Shown piece by piece: positions 27,652 through 36,393 of a stretch of DNA of 64,000 bases. The translations under genes and the position numbers were made by a program. The stretch's first letter is position 1; each line of letters begins with the position of its first letter. The stretch covers positions 6,076,001 to 6,140,000 of the forward strand of contig NZ_JAFIBW010000001.1 in NCBI RefSeq assembly GCF_017833295.1, read 5' to 3'. The notes under the pieces are model-generated. The model was not told the origin of the DNA, ran no database searches, and saw only the letters and a list, made by a program, of their open reading frames with translations. Origin of the DNA: Methylobacterium sp. PvR107. Lineage in GTDB: Bacteria > Pseudomonadota > Alphaproteobacteria > Rhizobiales > Beijerinckiaceae.

Positions 27652-27900
27652 TCAGCCGATCGACACGCTGGTCAGGACCTCGGCGGCGCGGCGGACCTCG
27701 GCGGCGATCATCTCCTCGCTCGGGCCGTCGATCGGCAGGTCCGACAGGATCGCCGCCACGTCGCGCTTCACGTCCTCGCGGATCTCCGGGTTCTCCTCGG
27801 AGAGCCGCCCGATCAGGACGCCGAGCACGATCTCCAGGGCGGACAGCTTGGCGTGCAGGCGCGTGAAATCGTCCAGCGGCTCGGGCTCGTTTCCGGTCAT
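27652..27900 (-). CDS. Small hypothetical helical protein
   Basis: An 82-residue protein predicted to be mostly helical (FTRLHAKLSALEIVLGVLIGRL, EEMIAAEVRRAAEVL), acidic, without a signal. ATG 27900 has GGAG at good spacing; an upstream ATG at 27912 lacks one. It is convergent with the SDR gene, four bases apart. Function unknown. Confidence 0.6.
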   Translation of the reverse strand: MTGNEPEPLDDFTRLHAKLSALEIVLGVLIGRLSEENPEIREDVKRDVAAILSDLPIDGPSEEMIAAEVRRAAEVLTSVSIG

Positions 27901-28127
27901 GGCCTGCTCCATCCGAGGGGGAGTCCGCCGTCGCCCAGGGGCACGCCGGATCACCCGCGTCTCATATAGAGGCATCCGCCTCCCGTCTCGCCGGGCGCCC
28001 GACCCCGCGCGCCGCGCGAACGCGGCGCGAAGCCGGCGGCCGAATTTTTCCCCGGTTGCGCGCAACCGGATTTCCGGACCCGACGTTTGATGCTCCCGTG
28101 AACGAACCCGCAAAGGGACATCCCGCC

Positions 28128-28697
28128 ATGATCACCCGCCTCACCGCCGCAGCCGGCCTGCTCGCCCTCTCCGCCAGCCTCGCCGTGGCCCAGACCCCCG
28201 CGGCGAAGCCTGCCGAGCCCGCCACGAAGGCCGACAGCAACCTGAAGGAATGGCAGGTCGCCAAGGCCGCCAAGGTCGGCCTCGCCCAGGCGCTGACCAC
28301 CGCCGAGTCGCAGGGCGACGAGAAGGGCGGCCGCGCCATCGACGCCGATTTCGAGAAGGCCGGCAGCAAGGATCCGGCCCATTACGCGATCAAGGTCGTC
28401 TACCCGAGCGGCAAGCTCGTCGAGTACGGCATCAACGCCGATACCGGCGCGCTCTACAAGACCGAGAACCAGCCGTTCGAGCGCTACTTCACGCGCCTGA
28501 AGGCCTCCGACTTCCAGAACGCCAAGACCTCCCTGAAGGACGCGCTCGCCATCGCCGAGCAGAAGGCCGGCGGCGGCAAGGCCTACGAGGCCGAGGTCGA
28601 GAAGGACGGCTCCGCGGTCCAGTACGCGATCAAGGTCGCCGGCGCCGACAAGGAGCAGGCGGTCAAGGTCGGGCCGGACGGCAAGGTCCTGAACTGA
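28128..28697 (+). CDS. PepSY-domain secreted protein
   Basis: A 189-residue periplasmic protein with a Sec signal (MITRLTAAAGLLALSASLAVAQ). Two PepSY-like repeats follow: KVGLAQALTTAESQGDEKGGRAIDADFEKAG...YAIKVVYPSGKL in part, then SLKDALAIAEQKAGGGKAYEAEVEKDG with YAIKVAG. PepSY domains often restrain proteases or bind envelope partners. The gene has its own ribosome-binding site (AAAGGGA) and no co-transcribed neighbour within 240 bp. Confidence 0.75.
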   Translation: MITRLTAAAGLLALSASLAVAQTPAAKPAEPATKADSNLKEWQVAKAAKVGLAQALTTAESQGDEKGGRAIDADFEKAGSKDPAHYAIKVVYPSGKLVEYGINADTGALYKTENQPFERYFTRLKASDFQNAKTSLKDALAIAEQKAGGGKAYEAEVEKDGSAVQYAIKVAGADKEQAVKVGPDGKVLN

Positions 28698-28741
28698 GGG
28701 CATGGGCTGCGACGGAGCCCGTCGCAGCCCCGTCCGTCCGT

Positions 28742-28765
28742 GCGAGCGGCGCGAAGCAATCCGGG
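28742..28765. repeat. Dispersed repeat gcgagcggcgcgaagcaatc
   Basis: The 24-bp element starting at 28742 matches the reverse complement of 55041-55064 at 21 of 24 positions. It lies in the 244-bp gap between the PepSY gene and the molybdenum hydroxylase gene, which otherwise has no recognisable gene. Confidence 0.55.
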
Positions 28766-28941
28766 CGGCGCCACGCTTTACCGGGGCGCGCCGCCCTGGG
28801 TCGCCGCGCTCCGCGCCCGACAGCGGCCCGGTCGGGTCGGCCGCTGCAACCTGTCGCCCCGCCGCCCGCGGACCCGAACGCCCGCCTCGGCCATTCCCAT
28901 CGTACGCGGCGGCCCGAGCGGCCGAGGACGGGGAGGGCGGC

Positions 28942-31218
28942 ATGGACGCGCGCGCAGGGGAAACCGACGGCCATCTCGGCCACTCCCACACCCGGGTCGA
29001 GGGCCCCGACAAGGTCACCGGCCGGGCCCTCTACAGCTCCGACCTCACCGGGCCGGAGGCCGGCACGGCCCACGCGGCCCTGGTGACCAGCACGGTTGCC
29101 CGGGGCCGCATCACCGGGTTCGACCTCGCGGCGGCCGAGCGGGTGCCGGGTCTCCTGCGGATCTTCACCCACCGGGATCTCGCGGGCGCGGTGGCGCCGG
29201 TGCAGCACCTGATGGCCGGCGGCTTCGCCAACAGCTCGCACCGACCCCTCGAGTCCTACGCGGTGGCGTATGCCGGCCAGATCGTGGCGCTGGTTGTCGC
29301 CGAGACCCTGGAGGCGGCCGAGGCAGCGGCTGGTGCGGTCAAGGTCTCCTACGCATCCGAGCCCGCCGCCGGCGGCTTCGACGCCCCCGGCGCCGAGACC
29401 GTGCGCCTCGCCGACCTGAAAGCCCAGCACGAGGACATCGCCCGGGGCGATGCCGAGGCCGCCTTCCGGGATGCCGCCCTCCGCGTCGAGGCCCGCTACG
29501 AGACCCCGGTCCAGCACCACAACCCGATCGAGCCGTTCACCACCCGGGCCGCCTGGGACGGCGAGAGGCTCACCGTGCACGAGCCGACTCGCTATGTCGG
29601 CGCCGTCCAGCACGGGCTCGCGGCGCAGCTGGGGCTCGATCCCGCGAACGTGCGGGTGGTGGCGGGGCTGATCGGCGGCCATTTCGGCTCGAAATTCGCG
29701 CTGTCGCAGCACACGGCGCTGGTTGCGCTCGCGGCCCAGCGCCTCGGTCGGCCGGTGTCCCTGGTGCCGAGCCGGCGGCAATGCTTCACCATCGCCAATT
29801 ACCGGCCGGAAACGCGTCATCTGATCCGCCTCGGCGCCGACCGGACCGGCCGCTTCACCGCCCTGGTCCACGAGGCCGAGACGGTGACGTCGCGCTTCGA
29901 TCCCTTCGTGATGGAGGGCGCGGAGGTGACCGCGAGCCTCTATGCCTGCCCGAACATCCGCACCGAGGAGCGGGCCGTGCGGGTCGACCGCAACACGCCC
30001 GGGCCGATGCGGGCGCCCCCGGAGGTGCCCTTCCTGTTCGCCCTGGAGAGCGCCGTCGACGAGATGGCGGTGGCGCTCGGCATGGACCCGATCGAACTGC
30101 GCCGGCTCAACGACACGGCGGTCGATCCGGTCAGCGGAAAGCCGTTCTCGACCCGGCCGCTGATGGCCTGCTTCGAGGCCGGGGCGACGGCCTTCGGCTG
30201 GTCGCGCCGGGTGCCGCGCCCGGGTTCGATGCGCGCCGGTCCCTGGCGGGTGGGTCTGGGCTGCGCGACCTCGGTGCGCCCCGTGAAGATCGCCGCCGCG
30301 ACGATCCAGGTCCGGCTCGGCCCGGACGGATCGGCAGAGGTGGCCTGTGCGCACCACGAGATCGGCAACGGCATCACCACGCTGCTGGCCATGGGGGCGG
30401 CGGATGGGCTCGGCGTGCCGGTGGAGCGGGTGACGGTCCGGCTCGGCGACACGGAGCTGCCGGCGGCCGGCATCTCGGGCGGGTCGAGCACGACCACCAG
30501 CCTGATGAGCGCCCTGGCGCTCGGCTGCCGGCAGATCCGCGAGACGCTGGCACAGGCGGCGACCGGGCGGGGCGGGCGCCTCGCCGGCCGGGATCCGGGC
30601 TCCTTGCGCCTCGCGGACGGGCGGCTCGCGGCGCTGGACGGGACCGGGATCGCGCTGGCGGAGGCCGTCGGGCCCGAGGGCGTCGCGACGGTCGCGGCGT
30701 TCGTGCCGGCGGGGGCCGACCACGACAAGGCCCTCGCGGGCCTGCGGCGGGGCCATATCGGGCTCACCCTCGGAGGGGGCGGCAAGGCCGTGTCCTGGGG
30801 CTTCGGGGCGCAGTTCGCGGAGGTCCATATCCATGCCGAGACCGGGGAGATCCGGGTGGCGCGGCTGACCGGCGCCTTCGCGGCGGGGCGGATCCTCAAC
30901 CCGCTGACCGCGAGGAGCCAGCTCACGGGCGGGATGATCTGGGGCCTCGGCTCCGCGCTGCTCGAAGAGACGGTGGTCGACGGCGCCGCCTATCGCAATC
31001 CGGATCTCGCCGAGTACCTCGTCCCCACCGCGGCGGACGCGCCGGAGGTCGAGGCGCTGCTGGTGGCCGATCCCGACGATCAGGTGGACGCGCTGGGCGT
31101 GAAGGGTTTGGGGGAACTGGGGATCATCGGGGTGAACGCGGCCATCGCCAACGCCGTCCACCACGCCACCGGGCGCCGAATCCGCAAGCTTCCGATCCGA
31201 TTGGAGGATGTGGCGTAA
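28942..31218 (+). CDS. Xanthine dehydrogenase-family molybdenum-binding subunit (aldehyde oxidoreductase type)
   Basis: A 758-residue large subunit of the molybdenum hydroxylase family, PaoC/YagR-like. It shows the N-terminal VEGPDKVTGRALYSSDLTG, the Moco-contact GGHFGSKFALSQHT (family GGGFGGK position), EIGNGITTLLAM, GGSSTTTSL and the catalytic Glu in VKGLGELGIIG. The enzyme hydroxylates aldehydes or heterocycles using molybdopterin and normally needs a 2Fe-2S subunit and an FAD subunit. Neither lies next to it: a PepSY gene precedes it and an aldo/keto reductase is convergent. It starts at ATG 28942 after GGGGAGGGCGGC. Confidence 0.85.
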   Translation: MDARAGETDGHLGHSHTRVEGPDKVTGRALYSSDLTGPEAGTAHAALVTSTVARGRITGFDLAAAERVPGLLRIFTHRDLAGAVAPVQHLMAGGFANSSHRPLESYAVAYAGQIVALVVAETLEAAEAAAGAVKVSYASEPAAGGFDAPGAETVRLADLKAQHEDIARGDAEAAFRDAALRVEARYETPVQHHNPIEPFTTRAAWDGERLTVHEPTRYVGAVQHGLAAQLGLDPANVRVVAGLIGGHFGSKFALSQHTALVALAAQRLGRPVSLVPSRRQCFTIANYRPETRHLIRLGADRTGRFTALVHEAETVTSRFDPFVMEGAEVTASLYACPNIRTEERAVRVDRNTPGPMRAPPEVPFLFALESAVDEMAVALGMDPIELRRLNDTAVDPVSGKPFSTRPLMACFEAGATAFGWSRRVPRPGSMRAGPWRVGLGCATSVRPVKIAAATIQVRLGPDGSAEVACAHHEIGNGITTLLAMGAADGLGVPVERVTVRLGDTELPAAGISGGSSTTTSLMSALALGCRQIRETLAQAATGRGGRLAGRDPGSLRLADGRLAALDGTGIALAEAVGPEGVATVAAFVPAGADHDKALAGLRRGHIGLTLGGGGKAVSWGFGAQFAEVHIHAETGEIRVARLTGAFAAGRILNPLTARSQLTGGMIWGLGSALLEETVVDGAAYRNPDLAEYLVPTAADAPEVEALLVADPDDQVDALGVKGLGELGIIGVNAAIANAVHHATGRRIRKLPIRLEDVA

Positions 31219-31232
31219 GAAGCACCGCCTCA

Positions 31233-31256
31233 CCCTCCCCCGCACAGGGGGGAGGG
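31233..31256. terminator. GC-rich hairpin between convergent genes
   Basis: CCCTCCCCC (31233-31241) pairs exactly with GGGGGAGGG (31248-31256). It lies 15 bp after the molybdenum hydroxylase stop and 45 bp before the end of the convergent aldo/keto reductase gene, so it can serve both. The unit looks like a dispersed CTCACCCTCCCCC-type repeat. Confidence 0.55.
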
Positions 31257-31300
31257 AGAACCGCGCCATCTTGAGCCGTGCTTTAGGCCGCTCCCGCCAC

Positions 31301-32410
31301 CTACTCCATCGTCGGCGCGAGCTTCTTCACGCTCGCGACGTCCTCGCCCAGCCACGCCGCGTTCTTGGCGGTGCCGTCGAAGGTCGCGCTCGTCTTGAAC
31401 AGCTCGTACTTGCCCTCCAGCGCGTAGGGCTTCGACCGCGCCAGCAGTTCGGCCACCGCCGCCTTGTCCATCGGCGTGAAGGTCTTCACCGCCTCGAAGG
31501 CCTGATCGAGGTCGCGCTGGCTCTGGATGCCGGTGATCACCACCGAGACCGGCAGGTTCAGCGAGAAGTGCAGGTACTCGATCGGCTGGATCGGCGCATC
31601 CGCCTTCAGGATCACCCCGTCGCCAAACGTCTTCATGGCGAGCGGCGCGATGCCGTTCTGCACGAGATACGGCAGGACGAGGTGGCTGAACGAGCGGAAA
31701 TGCGCGTCCATCACGTTGACGGGCATCTGCACGGAATCGAAGTGGAAGCCGCGCTCGGCGGCGACCTCCAGCATCTGCAGGTGGATACGCGGATCCTTGT
31801 GGCCGGTGAAGCCGATGTAGCGCAGCTTGCCCTGCTTCTTCGCTTCGAGAAAACCCTCCATGGCGCCGCCCTCGGCGAAGACCCGGTCGGGGTCGTCGTA
31901 GCGCAGGATCTCGTGGTGCTGGACGAGGTCGATCCGGTCGGTACGCAGGCGCAGGAGCGACTGGTCGATCTGCTTGAGCGCCTCCTCCTTGGTCCGCCCG
32001 TCCATCTTGGACATCAGGAAAACCTTGTCGCGGTAGCCGTCCTGGGCCAGCGCCGCGCCCATGCGCAGCTCGGAGCGCCCCGCGTTGTAGTCCCAGCAAT
32101 TGTCCATGAAGGTGATGCCGCGGTCGATCCCGGCATGGATCAGCCGCGTCGCCTCGGCGTCGGTCACCGCGCTCTTGCCGAGGTGGAATCCGCCCATGCC
32201 GATCGCCGAGATCTTCTCCGACGTCCGGCCGAACGAACGATAGAGCATCTCGCCCCGGCGCTCGCCGGGATCGGTGACGAAGGGCAGGTCGGCGGGATCC
32301 TGCGGGCGGTTGCCCGGAAGCGCGGGGGCGTTCACGGCCGCACCTGCGCTGCCGGCGCCCGCGAGGCCTGCGCCGAGCACGGCGCCCTGAAGGAAGCTGC
32401 GGCGTTCCAT
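31301..32410 (-). CDS. Exported aldo/keto reductase
   Basis: A 369-residue AKR with a twin-arginine-like leader (MERRSFLQGAVLGAGLAG), then SFGRTSEKISAIGMGGFHLG, the catalytic Asp/Tyr/Lys region (FMDNCWDYNAGRSE and LMSKMDGR) and DLVQHHEILRYDDPDRVF. The leader suggests folding in the cytoplasm with cofactor before Tat export, which is seen in a subset of AKRs. Ribosome-binding site GGAGAC precedes the ATG. Substrate unknown. Confidence 0.85.
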   Translation of the reverse strand: MERRSFLQGAVLGAGLAGAGSAGAAVNAPALPGNRPQDPADLPFVTDPGERRGEMLYRSFGRTSEKISAIGMGGFHLGKSAVTDAEATRLIHAGIDRGITFMDNCWDYNAGRSELRMGAALAQDGYRDKVFLMSKMDGRTKEEALKQIDQSLLRLRTDRIDLVQHHEILRYDDPDRVFAEGGAMEGFLEAKKQGKLRYIGFTGHKDPRIHLQMLEVAAERGFHFDSVQMPVNVMDAHFRSFSHLVLPYLVQNGIAPLAMKTFGDGVILKADAPIQPIEYLHFSLNLPVSVVITGIQSQRDLDQAFEAVKTFTPMDKAAVAELLARSKPYALEGKYELFKTSATFDGTAKNAAWLGEDVASVKKLAPTME

Positions 32411-32481
32411 CGGCTGTCTCCGTTCGAGAATGTCTGGGTGGAATCGATCATTCGGCAGGGGGCGCTTCCATGAGCCACGGC

Positions 32482-32640
32482 GTCATTCCGGGGCGCCGCA
32501 GGCGAGCCCGGACCCGAAGGAGCACGCCGGAGGCGGGCAATCCAGAGCCGCTATCGAAGCAAGCTCCTTCCGCGTCGGGGTGTCTGGATCCGGGCTCCGC
32601 TTCGCGGCCCCGGGATGACGAGGCGGATGCTCGAGCGTCG
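32482..32640. repeat. Composite palindromic intergenic repeat
   Basis: The 278-bp gap between the aldo/keto reductase and larB contains gtcattccggggcgccgcag and ccgggctccgcttcgcggcc, both typical of rhizobial interspersed palindromes. The latter matches the core of the hairpin at 460-509. No gene is seen here. Confidence 0.55.
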
Positions 32641-32688
32641 AAGCAACCTCCAGCGTCACGCATCGGGGTCGGAAACGGTTCTGCCGGG

Positions 32689-33369
32689 TCATCGTTCGAT
32701 CTCCGCGGCGAGGCGTCCTGCCGCGTGGAGCAGGCGCAGGGCGGCGCAGGCGGCGCCGTAGCCGTTGTCGATGTTGACCACCGTGATGCCCGGCGCGCAG
32801 CTCGCCAGCACGGCGTCGAGGGCGGCGCGCCCGCCGGCCGCGACGCCGTAGCCCACGGATGTCGGGACCGCGATCACCGCGCCGGCCACGAGGCCGCCGA
32901 CGACGCTCGGCAGCGCCGCGTCCATCCCGGCGGCGACGATCACCACCGGATGGGCGCGGATCTCCTCGATCCGCGTGGTCAGCCGCCACAGGCCGGCGAC
33001 GCCGACATCGGCGAAGAGCGAGGCCGCACGGCCGGCATAGGCCAGCACCCGCAGGGCCTCGCGGGCGACGGGGACGTCCGAGGTGCCGGCCGCCACCACG
33101 GCGACGCGGGCCGGGCCGGCGATCCGCGGCGCCGCGCCGAACACCGCCGTGCGCGAGACCGGGCAATAGTCGAGCCGCGCGGCGTCCCTGAGCCGGTCGC
33201 GCTTCTCCGGGTCGAGGCGGGTGAGGAGCAGCGGGGCGCCGCGGGCGCGTGCGGCCTCCAGGATCGCGTCGATCTGCTCCGGGCTCTTGCCGGCGCAGAA
33301 GATCGCCTCCTCCAGGCCGATCCGCTCGGACCGGGCGAAATCGAGGGTGAATTCGTCCGTCACGCTCAC
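32689..33369 (-). CDS. larB: Nickel pincer cofactor biosynthesis protein LarB
   Basis: A 226-residue NCAIR-mutase-like protein. Landmarks are ERIGLEEAIFCAGKSPEQI near the N-terminus and the PurE-like half with VVAAGTSDVPVAREAL, DVGVAGLWRL, VIVAAGMDAALPSVVGGLV and VPTSVGYGVAAGG. LarB carboxylates and hydrolyses nicotinic acid adenine dinucleotide to the dicarboxylated mononucleotide precursor of the nickel pincer cofactor. It starts at GTG 33369 in a GTGA overlap with the larE stop. Confidence 0.92.
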   Translation of the reverse strand: MSVTDEFTLDFARSERIGLEEAIFCAGKSPEQIDAILEAARARGAPLLLTRLDPEKRDRLRDAARLDYCPVSRTAVFGAAPRIAGPARVAVVAAGTSDVPVAREALRVLAYAGRAASLFADVGVAGLWRLTTRIEEIRAHPVVIVAAGMDAALPSVVGGLVAGAVIAVPTSVGYGVAAGGRAALDAVLASCAPGITVVNIDNGYGAACAALRLLHAAGRLAAEIER

Positions 33370-34187
33370 GACCGGGCCTCGCCCTGCTGCACCAGGAAAG
33401 CGCTGCCGACCCGGTAGGGCGCGAAGCGGACCGGACCGGCGAGGCGCGGCGGCGCGATCGCCCGGATGCCGGCCCCGAGTCTTTCGCGATCCGCGGCGGC
33501 GAGGGCCGCGAGGCTCCCGGGATCGAGTTCCACCACCACGCCCTCGGCGCGCACCCGGCAGCGGACCGCGCGCCTGGGGCCGCTCTCCGCGTCGAGCGCC
33601 CCGCCCACCAGCCGCTCGACCGCGTGGATGAAGCTTAAGGTCTCCGGCTCGATCGGGATGCCGGTCTCGACCCGGCTCGACAGGCAGGGGGCCGCGGGCA
33701 ATTCCGCCACCGCGCCGAGGCCGAGGCCGCGGGCGAGCGCCCGGACGGCGGCCTTGTCGAACCCGGCCTCCACGTAAGGGTGGCGCACGCCGTGCGCCCG
33801 GGCCGCGTCGAGGCCGGGGCGGTATTCGCCGAGATCGTCGCGGTTGGCCCCCGACAGGATCTGCCGGTCGGTGACGGCCCGGACCGCGCCGTACAGATTG
33901 GTCTTGCAGAAGAAGCAGCGGTCGACCGGGTTCGCCCGGTAGGCCGGGTCGGCGAACTCGCCGGCCTCGATCACCCGCAGGTCCCAGCCCTCGCGGGCGG
34001 CCTCGGCGCGGACCCGCGCGGTCGCCTCCGCGGGCACGGCCGGCGAGACCGCGTGGACCATGAGGGCCCGCCCCGGCGCCAGCCGGTGGGCGAGAGTGGC
34101 GAGCGTCAGGCTGTCGACCCCGCCGCTCACCGCCACCGCCACGGGGCCGAGCCCGGCGAGGACCGTTTCGAGATGCTGGCGCGTCAC
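33366..34187 (-). CDS. larE: ATP-dependent sacrificial sulfur transferase LarE
   Basis: A 273-residue PP-loop enzyme with SGGVDS at residues 21-26, NPVDRCFFCKTNLYGAV and AAPCLSSRVETGIP. LarE activates the cofactor carboxylates with AMP and inserts sulfur. The Cys in PCLSSR lies where the sacrificial Cys of lactobacillar LarE is expected; together with the CxxC in CFFC this gives three cysteines, the arrangement reported for Fe-S cluster LarE enzymes, so this one may be catalytic rather than sacrificial. It starts at GTG 34187 in a GTGA overlap with the larC stop. Confidence 0.9.
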   Translation of the reverse strand: MTRQHLETVLAGLGPVAVAVSGGVDSLTLATLAHRLAPGRALMVHAVSPAVPAEATARVRAEAAREGWDLRVIEAGEFADPAYRANPVDRCFFCKTNLYGAVRAVTDRQILSGANRDDLGEYRPGLDAARAHGVRHPYVEAGFDKAAVRALARGLGLGAVAELPAAPCLSSRVETGIPIEPETLSFIHAVERLVGGALDAESGPRRAVRCRVRAEGVVVELDPGSLAALAAADRERLGAGIRAIAPPRLAGPVRFAPYRVGSAFLVQQGEARS

Positions 34188-35488
34188 CGCTCCTCCTCCG
34201 GCGGCTGCGCCGGTAGCTGTTCCAGGGCGAGGCGCTCGGCCTCGTGGCGCAGGATGGCCCGAACCGCGTGGCCCGCATGGTCCCGGGCGTCGTCGGCCTC
34301 GGCCTTGGCGGTGCGCCCGCCCGGCCGGTCCACGACCTTCACCCGGACCGGCCGGCCCGCCTGCTCGACCGTATGGGCTTCCCGATCCAGCACCGCGCGC
34401 TCGACCCGGTGGTAACGCAGGCCGATCGTGGTGGTCTCCCGGAAGCAGGCCGCGATGGCGGCCGCCAGGCTCTCCGGCCGCGCCAGGGCCTGGATATGGG
34501 CCATCATCCGGCCCTTCTTGCCGATGACCGGCATCTGCACGACGTCCACGATGCCGGGCTCGGCGCGCAGCCGGTCGAGCCCCATGGCGAGATCCTCGCC
34601 GGACTGGTCGTCGATCTCGAAGGCGATCACCGCGAGGTCCCGCCGACCCGTGGCGGCGGCTCCGTCCTCCAACACCAGGGCGCGCAGGCAGTTGCTCAGG
34701 CCCGGCAGGACCTTCGTGCCGAAGCCGATGCCGGTGCGCCCGAGAATGCCCCGGGGGCGGCCCCGCCCGGGGTCGTCGCCGCAGAGGTGGCGCAGGATCG
34801 CCGCCCCGGTGGGGGTGACGCGCTCGCCGGGGATACCGTCGTCGAGGGTGGAAAAGCCTGCGAGCAGCAGCGTCGTGGCGGGGGCCGGGACGGGGAGGGG
34901 GCCGTGCTGGGTCCTCACCCGGCCGGAGCCGAGCGGCAGGGCCGAGACGCTCCAGCTGCGCGCCTCCAGCGCGGCGATCAGGTGGGCGGCGGCCACGATG
35001 TCGGCGATCGAGTCGTAGGCGCCGACCTCGTGGAACGCCACCGCCTCGACCGCGATGCCGTGGACCCGGGCCTCCGCGTCGGCGAGATGGCCGAAGATGC
35101 CCAGCGCGTGCGCCCGCACCGCCGGCGCGATGCCGGCCGCCTTCAGCGCGGCGCGGATCTCCGACCATGGCCGGTGACCATGACGGTCCCCGTGGGCGTG
35201 CCCGTGCCCATGGCCGTTCGCAGGATCGTGGTGATGCCCGTGATCAGGGCCCGCGTGCGTGTGATGGCCGTGCTCGGAGGGTCCGGGCTCCGCGTCGGGC
35301 CCTGAAACGAGAAAGCGCGCTCCGGACAGGATACCGTCGTTGTGCGGGCGGACCGCGCAGCCGATGCGGGCATCGACCGCACGGATGCTCGCGCGGACGC
35401 CGTCCTGGTGCGCGGGAAAGGCGTCCAGCAGCGCGGCGGCGAACATGTCGCCGGCCACGCCGCCGAGCGCGTCGAGGTGGATATGCAT
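34184..35488 (-). CDS. larC: Nickel insertion protein LarC (unsplit)
   Basis: A 434-residue protein starting MHIHLDALGGVAGDMFAAALLDAF, the LarC N-terminus. A His-rich segment of about 35 residues (near residues 72-106, many HGH and HDH runs) probably binds nickel. The C-terminal part holds GFGTKVLPGLSNCLRALV and IGKKGRMMAHIQAL. LarC inserts nickel into the thiolated precursor using CTP. In lactobacilli the coding region needs a programmed frameshift; here it is one continuous frame. It heads the larC-larE-larB operon. The start ATG 35488 has a weak ribosome-binding site. Confidence 0.92.
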   Translation of the reverse strand: MHIHLDALGGVAGDMFAAALLDAFPAHQDGVRASIRAVDARIGCAVRPHNDGILSGARFLVSGPDAEPGPSEHGHHTHAGPDHGHHHDPANGHGHGHAHGDRHGHRPWSEIRAALKAAGIAPAVRAHALGIFGHLADAEARVHGIAVEAVAFHEVGAYDSIADIVAAAHLIAALEARSWSVSALPLGSGRVRTQHGPLPVPAPATTLLLAGFSTLDDGIPGERVTPTGAAILRHLCGDDPGRGRPRGILGRTGIGFGTKVLPGLSNCLRALVLEDGAAATGRRDLAVIAFEIDDQSGEDLAMGLDRLRAEPGIVDVVQMPVIGKKGRMMAHIQALARPESLAAAIAACFRETTTIGLRYHRVERAVLDREAHTVEQAGRPVRVKVVDRPGGRTAKAEADDARDHAGHAVRAILRHEAERLALEQLPAQPPEEER

Positions 35489-35590
35489 CGTCTGCCGGTC
35501 GACCTGCCGCGGAACGGGGGAATCCGATCCAGATCGGCCCCGCCCGCCGCAAGGCAAGGTTTGCCCGATGACGCAGGCGGCGCCCCAGGC

Positions 35591-35680
35591 CGCGGCTTAT
35601 CGACCGCGGCTTATCGACCGCGGCTTATCGACCGCGGCTTATCGACCGCGGCTTGTCGACCGCGGCTTGTCGACCGCGGC
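35591..35680. repeat. 14-bp tandem repeat, six copies
   Basis: The unit ggcttatcgaccgc starts at 35594 and is repeated at 35608, 35622 and 35636, then as ggcttgtcgaccgc at 35650 and 35664, ending in a partial copy. The array lies between the larC start (35488) and the end of the Crp/Fnr gene (35683), so upstream of the lar operon. It has the form of iterated regulator sites or a slippage-prone satellite. Confidence 0.85.
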
Positions 35681-35682
35681 GC

Positions 35683-36393
35683 TCAGGCGAGTTGCAGGTA
35701 GGCCGGGTCAAACAGCCCGCGCTCCATCAGGGCGTCGAGATCGCGGATCGCCAGGCGCCGGCTGCGGAGTGTGACGAGGCCGCTGGTGCGCAGCTCCTTG
35801 AGGGTGCGGTTGATGTGCACGCTCGTCTGGCCGAGGGCGTCGGCGAGGTCCGGCTGGGTCACCGGCATCGGCAGCGTCGTCCCGTCGGCGAGACCGACCC
35901 GCGCGAGCCGCAGGTGCAGCTCGCAGAACAGGTGCGCCAGTCGCTCGATCGCCGAGCGGCGGCCGACGCTGGCGATCCACTCGCGATGGATGGCGACCGT
36001 GGAGAGCGTCTCGCGCCACAGGCAGTCCTCGATCACCGGCCGGCCTCGGACGGCGTCGCCCATCTGCTCCGGGGTGATGCGCGCGACCGTGACCGGGGTG
36101 AGCGCCCCGATGGCGTGGTCCATGCGCGCCCGGCGAAACACGAACGGATCGCACAGGTCGCCGGGCAGCAGCAGCGAGACGATCGCCCGCCGCCCATCCG
36201 GGAACTGCTTGTAGCGGCAGGCCCAGCCGTCGAGGATGAGGTGGGTGTGCTGCGCGTCGCTGTGCTGCCCTTCGATGTCCTGGCGGGCCGCGACGTGGCG
36301 GACATGCTGGCGCGCGAGGCCGTCGAGGACCGCGCGGTCCTCGGGCGCGAGCCGGACATGCGGCTCCAGCTTCCGGACGAACGGGTTATCCAC
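35683..36393 (-). CDS. Crp/Fnr-family transcriptional regulator
   Basis: A 236-residue regulator with an N-terminal cNMP-type sensor barrel (DIEGQHSDAQHTHLILDGWACRY in part, PDGRRAIVSLLLPGDLCD) and a C-terminal winged helix (VTQPDLADALGQTSVHINRTLKELR). It lacks the Cys cluster of true Fnr and resembles the Methylobacterium group that responds to unknown signals. It lies upstream of the lar genes on the same strand, with the tandem repeat between, so it may control them; this is inference. Confidence 0.88.
   Translation of the reverse strand: MDNPFVRKLEPHVRLAPEDRAVLDGLARQHVRHVAARQDIEGQHSDAQHTHLILDGWACRYKQFPDGRRAIVSLLLPGDLCDPFVFRRARMDHAIGALTPVTVARITPEQMGDAVRGRPVIEDCLWRETLSTVAIHREWIASVGRRSAIERLAHLFCELHLRLARVGLADGTTLPMPVTQPDLADALGQTSVHINRTLKELRTSGLVTLRSRRLAIRDLDALMERGLFDPAYLQLA

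Noticed and set aside
35591..35680. CRISPR array
   Set aside because: The repeat units are directly adjacent with no unique spacers, and no cas genes are present.
35342..35774. Open frame reading through the 14-bp repeat
   Set aside because: Repeated peptide reflects the DNA repeat, with no start signal; it overlaps larC and the Crp/Fnr gene.
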